A stretch of DNA of 64,000 bases from Sediminibacillus albus (GTDB taxonomy: Bacteria > Bacillota > Bacilli > Bacillales > Amphibacillaceae): assembly GCF_900101125.1 (NCBI RefSeq), contig NZ_FNFL01000003.1:1-64000 (forward strand). The letters run 5' to 3'. How positions within the stretch are numbered: position 1 is the first letter of the stretch; every line of letters begins with the position of its first letter. Shown piece by piece: positions 24,102-30,406 of the stretch. Below the pieces are notes generated by a model. It was not told where the DNA came from. It saw only the letters and a list, made by a program, of their open reading frames with translations, and did not search any database. Position numbers and translations under genes: made by a program.

Positions 24102-25828
24102 CAAAGTGTCGAGCGGTTAATTCCTAACCTCTTGGCCGCCTTTGATTGATTCATCCCTTCTTCTGCTAGCACACGTTTCATAATTTCCTGTTCCATGTCT
24201 GCCATTGTGCCTTTTATCGATATAACTGGGGAATTAGCAGCATTTACATAAGAAGTGCGGCTGTTAATAATCCCTTTGACAACTTCTGGATCTACATAAT
24301 ATCCGGTCGTTCGTACGCTCAATTCTCTGACTGCCTGTTTCAATTGATTCATATTACCCGGCCAATCAAACTGCTGTAATTGTTCAAGCGCTTCCGTTTT
24401 AATTCCCAGCGTTTCACTGCCCTGGTTGGCGTGAAAATCGGCTAGAAAGTAGTGGACAAAGGCAGCAATGTCCTGCTTTCTTTCCCGAAGCGGCTGAAGA
24501 TGAAGCGTCGTTTCTGCTAACAGCTCGTAAAGCTCTCTATTCAATGTCTCTCCTGTCTCATCAAAGTCGGAAACCGAGATAACCTTAGCGTCTTCTGGCT
24601 TTTGTCGTATGAGCTGTATTAGCAGTGTTTGAGCAGCAGGCGCTAGCCTTGTTACATTTTGTAGTAAAAGGGTTCCCTTATGGAAATTGGTGTATGCAGA
24701 CTTTGTTTCAAGTAACCGCAAGTCATCTTCTGTGACTCGGTCGCCTTTTATTGCAATAATCGGGGCTTCCTGCCCGTAACGCTCAAAATGGATTGCCTGC
24801 GCGACGGTTTCCTTTCCCGTTCCCTCTTCTCCGTAAATCCAAATAGAATCTGCCATTTTCGCATAACTACGGATGCTATTCCGAAGGTTTTCTGCCATCG
24901 TGCTTTCCCCAATAATTGGTACATGCGGCGGCTTACTCTTGACATTAATCGCATGACTGGTTGTTTCGTTTAAGTAAGTCGGCCTGATAACAGTTCCAAT
25001 CAAGCTGGAATTTTGTTCAATGGGGAATGCTTGAAGGATGTACGTTTTCCCATTACTTTCAATCGTTCTCCAATCCGTTGTCTGCTTCTTACCCACCTTA
25101 TCAATCAAGGCTTGTGCAGCTTCCGATTCAATTAATTGACTGTTTGGTATCTCTTCCGTGTAAAAACGGTTTTGTTCAATATGATTCCCCGCTTTATCTA
25201 AGATCACCACTGGCAGCGGGAGCGACTGAAAGGCGCCAATAATATGGGCCGTCTGTTTTTTGATTTTATTGAACAGGCTGTAAATACGCTTAGCTTCTTC
25301 AAAAGCCGTTAAGACTGCTTCTTTACCAGAAGTGATCAGAATACCGCGAAGTCCGACTTGCTCTGCTGCCTGGACAGTGACTACGTCTCCCATTACCAGG
25401 GTATAGCCGGTTTCTTTTAAAGCTTCCAGATGCCCTTTAACTTCTTCACTGCTTTGAATGGTAATCATTTTTACATCAAATTCGAGGATATTACAAATCG
25501 TAGCTGCTCCCTGAGAAATATTAGGAAATCCAACAAGCGCGACTCCTGTTTCCATCCCTCTTACCAAGGTAAATACCCGCAGCATGTCGTAGCCAGTAAC
25601 ATCAATATGAACGACCGGAAGCGAGACTTCCTCCTGAATCAACGTGGCAGTACCGCCGCGACTGATAATTAAATCATAGCCATCCTTTTCCGCCTGACGG
25701 GCCAGCTTGACACCTTCCTCCAAGTTGCCAATGCCGATATTTATGTAAAGTTCATTTTCTTGCTGTCTAAGCTGTTTAACCGTTTCTGCTAAACCAGGAT
25801 ATGGAGCAATCAATAATGCCTTTATCAT
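24083..25828 (-). CDS. PrpR-like transcriptional regulator with degenerate AAA+ domain
   Basis: A 581-residue regulator starting at 25828 (MIKALLIAPYPG; GAGGG site 6 nt upstream). Residues ~1-190 are a PrpR N-terminal sensor domain (YDLIISRGGTATLIQEE, DMLRVFTLVRGMETGVALVG), usually sensing a small organic acid. A PAS-like segment (~200-270) follows. The AAA+ region (~290-500) keeps Walker A GEEGTGKE, but the GAFTGA loop that contacts sigma-54 is missing (the stretch reads LRLLETKSAYTNFHKG), Walker B is GTLLLQN instead of GTLFLDE, and the Arg-finger region is altered. The C-terminal Fis-type helix-turn-helix (NQSKAAKRLGINRSTLWRKL) is intact. It probably controls the adjacent acid-sugar operon by a sigma-54-independent mechanism, perhaps as a repressor or a sigma-A activator. 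Confidence 0.85.
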   Translation of the reverse strand: MIKALLIAPYPGLAETVKQLRQQENELYINIGIGNLEEGVKLARQAEKDGYDLIISRGGTATLIQEEVSLPVVHIDVTGYDMLRVFTLVRGMETGVALVGFPNISQGAATICNILEFDVKMITIQSSEEVKGHLEALKETGYTLVMGDVVTVQAAEQVGLRGILITSGKEAVLTAFEEAKRIYSLFNKIKKQTAHIIGAFQSLPLPVVILDKAGNHIEQNRFYTEEIPNSQLIESEAAQALIDKVGKKQTTDWRTIESNGKTYILQAFPIEQNSSLIGTVIRPTYLNETTSHAINVKSKPPHVPIIGESTMAENLRNSIRSYAKMADSIWIYGEEGTGKETVAQAIHFERYGQEAPIIAIKGDRVTEDDLRLLETKSAYTNFHKGTLLLQNVTRLAPAAQTLLIQLIRQKPEDAKVISVSDFDETGETLNRELYELLAETTLHLQPLRERKQDIAAFVHYFLADFHANQGSETLGIKTEALEQLQQFDWPGNMNQLKQAVRELSVRTTGYYVDPEVVKGIINSRTSYVNAANSPVISIKGTMADMEQEIMKRVLAEEGMNQSKAAKRLGINRSTLWRKLNH

Positions 25829-26030
25829 TTTCATCCCTCTTTTTTGTTGCAATTTTCAACAATTACATTATGGCACAGATTTTCGGGTATGTCATTAGTA
25901 AGGGATTTACCATTTTATATGTTTCAATTCTTCTCCTTTTAAGAAAACCGCTCATTTGATTTATACTAATAAATAAACATTAAAGAGTGCGTATCACCAA
26001 TGGAATAATAATAATTTAAGGAGCATTTCC

Positions 26031-26981
26031 ATGATTCGAGTAGCAGCAGTAACGGAAAATAATGAAAAAATCACCGATATCGAAATCTCTGAAGTTAATT
26101 TTTCTGCTTATAAATGGTGGTGGATTGATTTCAGCGAACCGACAGAAGAGGAAATTAAACAACTGGATACATCCCTCCACTTCCACCCGCTGGCGATTGA
26201 AGATTGCATACACAGTCTGCAGCGGCCAAAGCTGGATTATTACGATGAGTTTTCCTTCTTTGTCACCCATGCCGTGGGTGCAAAGGAACTAGAACAAAAG
26301 GAAATTGACTTTTTTATCGGGGAGAATTATGTGGTCACCTTCCATCACTGGGATTCTGCTGAAATCAACCAGGTGTGGAGCCGGTTACTAAAGCAGGAGG
26401 ATATTAATGAATGGGATGAATACCGGATTTTTTATGAAGTTATGGATAAAGTAGTCGATAACTTTTTCCCGATTGTTTATCATTTGGAGGATGAAATCAA
26501 TGAAGTGGAAGAAAATCCAGGAGACAAGCCGATGGACGTACTGCTGGACCATTTATTTGACCTGAGGCACCAGCTGCTGCGGATGCGGCACACCATTAAT
26601 CCAATCAGGGATTTGTTTTACCGGATGCTCAGCTCCCATAGACTGGAGGGGATTCGTGAGCGGAGGGAATACTTTGCCGATATTTATGACCACCTAATGA
26701 AGCTTTCCGAAATGGTGGCATCTAATCGGGAAATTACCAATGACATTAGGGATAACTTTATTTCGATTAACTCCTATCAGCAGAACAAAGTAATTCAAGT
26801 ACTGACCGTTATCACCTCGATCTTTGCGCCACTGACCTTTATTGCGGGAATCTATGGAATGAACTTTGTCCATATGCCGGAACTGGAATGGCGATATGGT
26901 TATCATGCCAGTTTAGCTGTAATGACATTGTTGACGATAGCCATGATTTTGTGGTTCAAGAAAAAAGGGTGGTTCGGATAA
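26031..26981 (+). CDS. corA: CorA-family magnesium/divalent cation channel
   Basis: A 316-residue CorA protein. The large N-terminal cytoplasmic domain contains FHPLAIEDCIHSLQRPKLDYY, typical of the family's alpha/beta fold; a long helix follows (RHQLLRMRHTINPIRDLF, then NDIRDNFISINSYQQNKVIQVLT). Two C-terminal membrane helices are separated by the signature loop YGMNF (Gly-Met-Asn at ~276-278), and the protein ends in a Lys-rich tail. It forms a pentameric channel for Mg2+ and sometimes Co2+/Ni2+. AAGGAG lies upstream of the ATG. It is monocistronic; no Mg-sensing leader is visible, the gap to the divergent regulator being only about 200 nt. Confidence 0.92.
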   Translation: MIRVAAVTENNEKITDIEISEVNFSAYKWWWIDFSEPTEEEIKQLDTSLHFHPLAIEDCIHSLQRPKLDYYDEFSFFVTHAVGAKELEQKEIDFFIGENYVVTFHHWDSAEINQVWSRLLKQEDINEWDEYRIFYEVMDKVVDNFFPIVYHLEDEINEVEENPGDKPMDVLLDHLFDLRHQLLRMRHTINPIRDLFYRMLSSHRLEGIRERREYFADIYDHLMKLSEMVASNREITNDIRDNFISINSYQQNKVIQVLTVITSIFAPLTFIAGIYGMNFVHMPELEWRYGYHASLAVMTLLTIAMILWFKKKGWFG

Positions 26982-27055
26982 TAGCCATTAATAAACAAAT
27001 TCAACAAAATTAAAAAAGCTTGTAAAAAAACCAAGGGTTTCTCTACAAGCCGGGG

Positions 27056-27090
27056 ACAGTCTTTCCAAAAGGAAGAACTGTTCTTTTTTT
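27056..27090 (+). terminator. Terminator after corA
   Basis: An imperfect hairpin, ACAGTCTTTCC with GGAAGAACTGT around AAAA, then TTCTTTTTTT. It lies between convergent corA and the RsbR paralogue. Confidence 0.75.
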
Positions 27091-27092
27091 GT

Positions 27093-27941
27093 TCAATTGG
27101 AATTTTCGATTCGTTTAAAACCTAATTGCGTCAAGGCTTGTTGCAGGTTTGCCCTTGTCGTAACGCCTTTATAATCCAGGCCAAGGTTGCCGATTGTTTG
27201 GGCAACTTCTGGGCGGATGCCTGTGATAATTGCTTCAACTCCAATTAAACTTAACGCTTTGAGGATTTGAAAGATTTGGTCCGAAACCATCGTGTCAATC
27301 ATTGGTACACCAGAAATGTCGAGTATCACGTACTCCAGCTCTAAGTTAGTTCCTTCTTTAAGGACAATCTCTGTAATCAGCTGCGCGCGATGCGTATCAA
27401 TTTCCCCAACGATAGGAACAGCTGCAATTCCTTCCGATATGGGTACAACCGGCACAGACAGCTCCTCTAAAGCACTGTAGGCGATTTTCATTAAATGATC
27501 ATTTCGTTGTTCGTACATATTGCCAATAATGGCACATACCTTATCAAGCAATGGGTCGATTCTTTTCGAAACATCGAGCATAGTAATGGCAGCAAACTGC
27601 CTTTGTTCCAACTCTCTGGTGAATGCTTCCCAGATGACCCGCCTGTAAAAAGACACTGCCCTTAATGCATCGCTCAGCCGCACACCGTATTGGATAGTAA
27701 AGTCTGAGACTCTTTTGGCCCAATCCTCCACTTTAGGAGTAATTTCCTCAGCGTCGATATATAAAGCTTCTCCGAGATAGTATAGAAGCTCTGCCCTGAA
27801 TTCCGTCCGATCTGAAAACGGCATACCAGCATCGTTTAAACTCTTTGTATAATCCTCATCTACATTTGTTTCCAACTTTTGCGCCAACTCTTCGTTCTTA
27901 TCTACAATTTTTTTTCCTATATACTCCAATTCATGTTTCAA
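27093..27941 (-). CDS. RsbR-type stressosome protein (STAS domain, RsbRD/YqhA-like)
   Basis: A 282-residue RsbR paralogue. Residues ~1-155 form the non-haem globin-like sensor half (helix-rich, containing YYLGEALYIDAEEI and RAVSFYRRVIWEAF). The C-terminal STAS domain (~165-275) begins VPISEGIAAVPIVGEID and has the conserved phosphorylation loop phrase ILDISGVPMIDTMVSDQI with the Thr expected to be phosphorylated by RsbT. Stressosome proteins of this type feed signals to sigma-B. The gene is alone, away from any rsbS/rsbT, as yqhA and other rsbR paralogues are in Bacillus subtilis. The nearest paralogue is judged to be RsbRD by length (278 residues) and N-terminus, with moderate confidence. 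Confidence 0.85.
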   Translation of the reverse strand: MKHELEYIGKKIVDKNEELAQKLETNVDEDYTKSLNDAGMPFSDRTEFRAELLYYLGEALYIDAEEITPKVEDWAKRVSDFTIQYGVRLSDALRAVSFYRRVIWEAFTRELEQRQFAAITMLDVSKRIDPLLDKVCAIIGNMYEQRNDHLMKIAYSALEELSVPVVPISEGIAAVPIVGEIDTHRAQLITEIVLKEGTNLELEYVILDISGVPMIDTMVSDQIFQILKALSLIGVEAIITGIRPEVAQTIGNLGLDYKGVTTRANLQQALTQLGFKRIENSN

Positions 27942-28194
27942 AGGAATACCACCTTACTGAATTATGTCTTCTTATAGAATAGTGCAAGTAGAAGGCCGAG
28001 GGCAAGTCTGACACTCTAAAATTGATTGGCGGCTGCTTCTTGAATATCCTGGGATTGGAAATGTTTAAAATATATGCATATGTCCCCTTTCTTTGGAAGC
28101 GGCCAGGCTGCCAGGCAGCCCAGCTATTCCCCTATGTGTTAATTTTATCCGACCACTTATCAAGTAAACGGCGAATATTTTTACAACAACTATT

Positions 28195-28329
28195 TTACCT
28201 AAGCTTTGCCGGCAAGGAATGAATAGACTCAATTAAGGTGTTCAGCTTTCCCTCAATCCGATGCAGCAGATAAAATGTCACTGCAGCAGGGAACCCGACA
28301 TCTGTAATCAAAGCCAGCCATGTCTCCAC
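28195..28329 (-). CDS. YvrJ-family small membrane protein
   Basis: A 44-residue protein read from a GTG at 28329-28327 with GGAGG upstream, ending in TAA at 28195. The sequence METWLALITDVGFPAAVTFY followed by LLHRIEGKLNTL is that of the YvrJ family: one short membrane helix and a basic amphipathic tail. In many Bacillaceae, YvrJ genes sit beside DUF1659 and DUF2922 genes, and exactly that trio occurs here on one strand. Biochemical role unknown. A possible hairpin terminator (28355-28388) lies between it and the DUF2922 gene, so its expression may partly depend on readthrough. Confidence 0.85.
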   Translation of the reverse strand: METWLALITDVGFPAAVTFYLLHRIEGKLNTLIESIHSLPAKLR

Positions 28330-28354
28330 CAGACCTCCCTCCCTTCACTATATA

Positions 28355-28388
28355 GAAAGAAAAATGACCTTAATGGCCATTTTCTTTT
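28355..28388 (-). terminator. Hairpin with T-run upstream of yvrJ
   Basis: On the minus strand AAAATGGCC pairs with GGTCATTTT around ATTAA and is followed by TCTTTC. It would end or attenuate transcription coming from the DUF2922 gene. Confidence 0.6.
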
Positions 28389-28412
28389 ATTTGCTATTGC
28401 CTCTCTACTTTT

Positions 28413-28441
28413 GAAAAGAAGGAGCGGTGTTTGACCGCCCC
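28413..28441 (-). terminator. Terminator after the DUF2922 gene
   Basis: GGGGCGGT pairs with ACCGCTCC around CAAAC, followed by TTCTTTT, just after the DUF2922 stop on the minus strand. A run of eight C residues sits in the left part. Confidence 0.65.
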
Positions 28442-28454
28442 CCCCGTTTTGGAG

Positions 28455-28667
28455 TTATATCTCGATATCAAATACATTACGTTCAACGATTCGTGCGCTT
28501 TTCTTACTAACTAGATCTCCTCCGGAAGAGAAAAATGCATTTTGAGCAATGATTTCGTCCATTGCCGCATCTACCGCGCCGGCATCTGCTGGTTCAACCG
28601 GCTCATCCAGTGAAATCGTCACGGTTTTATTCTCCTCATTGAGGAATTTCAGTTCTAGCTTTTTCAT
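28455..28667 (-). CDS. DUF2922 family small protein
   Basis: A 70-residue protein matching the DUF2922 pattern: KKLELKFLNEENKTVTISLD, a Glu/Pro hinge (EPVEPADAG), then a helix AAMDEIIAQNAF and the C-terminal strand KSARIVERNVFDIEI. A good ribosome site (GGAGGCAGAAATT) precedes the ATG. It lies 34 nt downstream of the DUF1659 gene and is presumably cotranscribed with it. Function unknown; the conserved pairing with DUF1659 and YvrJ suggests a common process. Confidence 0.85.
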   Translation of the reverse strand: MKKLELKFLNEENKTVTISLDEPVEPADAGAVDAAMDEIIAQNAFFSSGGDLVSKKSARIVERNVFDIEI

Positions 28668-28701
28668 AATTTCTGCCTCCTCCCTTTTTTCATTTGCTTC
28701 C

Positions 28702-28926
28702 TTACTGCTCCGTAATTAACGAGCTGTCATTACGCTTAACCGAGTACAGGCTTTTTTGCTGCAAGCCAACTAATACTGTTGAGATTGCCATCAACTGGTC
28801 TGGGGTGGCTTCCGTCTTAACATTATGGAAAGACTTGTTCCTGAAGATAGTATCTCCGCTTTCTGGATCGATACCGTCCTCAAATACTAGCTGCAGCCGG
28901 GAATCTACTTTGTTTGCGTTTGCCAT
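28702..28926 (-). CDS. DUF1659 family small protein
   Basis: A 74-residue protein. The ATG at 28926 is preferred because AAGGAGG lies 8 nt upstream; a GTG at 28935 overlaps that site. The pattern SRLQLVFEDGIDPESGD, then RNKSFHNVKTEATPDQL and a final helix (AISTVLVGLQQ), is typical of DUF1659. First gene of the DUF1659-DUF2922-YvrJ cluster. Function unknown. Confidence 0.85.
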   Translation of the reverse strand: MANANKVDSRLQLVFEDGIDPESGDTIFRNKSFHNVKTEATPDQLMAISTVLVGLQQKSLYSVKRNDSSLITEQ

Positions 28927-29175
28927 GCCGCTCACCTCCTTTCACTTCTATAATCGCCAGAAGCAAAAGGTTAGGTGTCTTTTCATTTCAAAATTTAATA
29001 CTAGATCGCTTTCGCTTCGCCTAAGCAGAGGCACTATCCCCTCTATATACCATTTCTGCATATTTTGTCGATTACACACTTTTTACTAAAAAATTCAATT
29101 TACTAGTGTCAATTTTCATAGTAAGATTAAGATTAGTGTTTATTTTGAATTAGCTGCTTATAAGGAGATAAAAAT

Positions 29176-30225
29176 ATGGATAATGAAAATAAAACGAGAA
29201 TAAGGAAGAGAAAAAGGAAGAAGCATAAGCGCCTTTTATTTATATTGGTACCCTTTCTGATTCTAGTAGGAGCAACCACTGCATATGGTGCCTATCTATA
29301 TAACAAAGCTGATCAAGTCGTTGCCGATTCTTATCAGGATGATGGAAGAGAAAAATCTGACTTGAGAGAAAGCGATGTAGATCCTGGCGTTGATAACGTT
29401 TCTGTACTGTTTATCGGTGTCGATGAAAGCGACAAACGGGAAAACGAAGGAAGCTCCCGCTCCGATGCACTAATGCTGGCCACACTTAATAAAGACGATA
29501 AAAGCGTCAAGCTGCTGAGCATTCCGCGTGATTCGTATGTATATGTACCGGAAGTCGGTTACAACACAAAAATTAACCATGCCCATGCCTATGGCGGACC
29601 AAAAGCTTCTATTGAAGCTGTCGAAGGACTGCTGGACATTCCTGTCGACTATTATGTGAAAATGGATTTTGAAGCTTTTATCGATGTCGTCGATGCTCTA
29701 AATGGCATTAATGTTGATGTCCCTTATGAAATGTCCGAACAAAATTCAAAAGACCAGGCAAATGCTATTCATCTATCCCCTGGCGAGCAAACTTTAAACG
29801 GAGAAGAAGCACTTGCGCTGGCTAGAACTAGAAAACAAGACAACGATTTGGAACGCGGCAAGCGCCAGCAGGAAATCATAAAAGCTATCATCAGGAAGGC
29901 GACTAATTTTGGCTCTGTCACGAAATATGATGACATAATGGAAGCAGTCGGCGATAACATGACAACCAACATGCGATTCAGCGAGATGAAAAGCTTTATC
30001 TCTTACGGTACGAGTGGAAACCTCGATGTAGAAACCCTCGGATTGGAAGGCTATGATTCTATGATTGAAGGCGTCTATTACTATCAATTGGACGATACCG
30101 ATGTAGCCAACAAACAAATAGAATTAAGAGAACATCTTGGCCTGGATAGCAGTGAGTACACTGGAGACGAAGTCAATACTCCTACTCCTGGTGAGGATAA
30201 TTCGACTGGCACAAACAGAAACTAG
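29176..30225 (+). CDS. LytR-CpsA-Psr (LCP) family wall-polymer ligase
   Basis: A 349-residue bitopic membrane protein. A strongly basic cytoplasmic N-terminus (RIRKRKRKKHKR) is followed by one membrane helix (~20-40, LLFILVPFLILVGATTAYG). The extracellular LCP domain (~75-290) has all the hallmark motifs: SRSDALMLATLN, LLSIPRDSYV, the Asn-His of INHAHAYGG, and LARTRKQDNDLERGKRQQEI with the phosphate-binding Arg residues. LCP enzymes transfer wall teichoic acid or other undecaprenyl-diphosphate-linked polymers onto peptidoglycan C6-OH groups. It is the only LCP in the window and a likely final step for the polymers made by its neighbours. AAGGAG precedes the ATG; it is monocistronic with a strong terminator. 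Which of TagT, TagU or TagV it matches is not clear. Confidence 0.9.
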   Translation: MDNENKTRIRKRKRKKHKRLLFILVPFLILVGATTAYGAYLYNKADQVVADSYQDDGREKSDLRESDVDPGVDNVSVLFIGVDESDKRENEGSSRSDALMLATLNKDDKSVKLLSIPRDSYVYVPEVGYNTKINHAHAYGGPKASIEAVEGLLDIPVDYYVKMDFEAFIDVVDALNGINVDVPYEMSEQNSKDQANAIHLSPGEQTLNGEEALALARTRKQDNDLERGKRQQEIIKAIIRKATNFGSVTKYDDIMEAVGDNMTTNMRFSEMKSFISYGTSGNLDVETLGLEGYDSMIEGVYYYQLDDTDVANKQIELREHLGLDSSEYTGDEVNTPTPGEDNSTGTNRN

Positions 30226-30241
30226 CTATTAAGTATTCCTC

Positions 30242-30277
30242 GCTTCAGATAAGCGTAATCTTATCTGAAGCTTTTTT
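30242..30277 (+). terminator. Rho-independent terminator after the LCP gene
   Basis: A perfect 12-bp stem GCTTCAGATAAG/CTTATCTGAAGC with a 6-nt loop and TTTTTT. Confidence 0.93.
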
Positions 30278-30406
30278 ATTTATCCTCTATATTTCAATTT
30301 CTTTCAGCTAAGCAGTCATTTTTCCCTAGTTTATGCCGAATTAATTTTGGGTAAAATCATGGTATTGAAGTTTGTTGCATTTTGCTTAGAGAAAGGAAAT
30401 CAAAGA

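Noticed and set aside
28107-28121. GGCTGCC-A-GGCAGCC inverted repeat as a terminator of yvrJ
   Set aside because: The one-base loop is not feasible as drawn and no T-run follows.
28022-28222. Plus-strand open frame of 66 codons
   Set aside because: It overlaps the YvrJ gene on the other strand, which has a family match and a ribosome site; this frame has neither.
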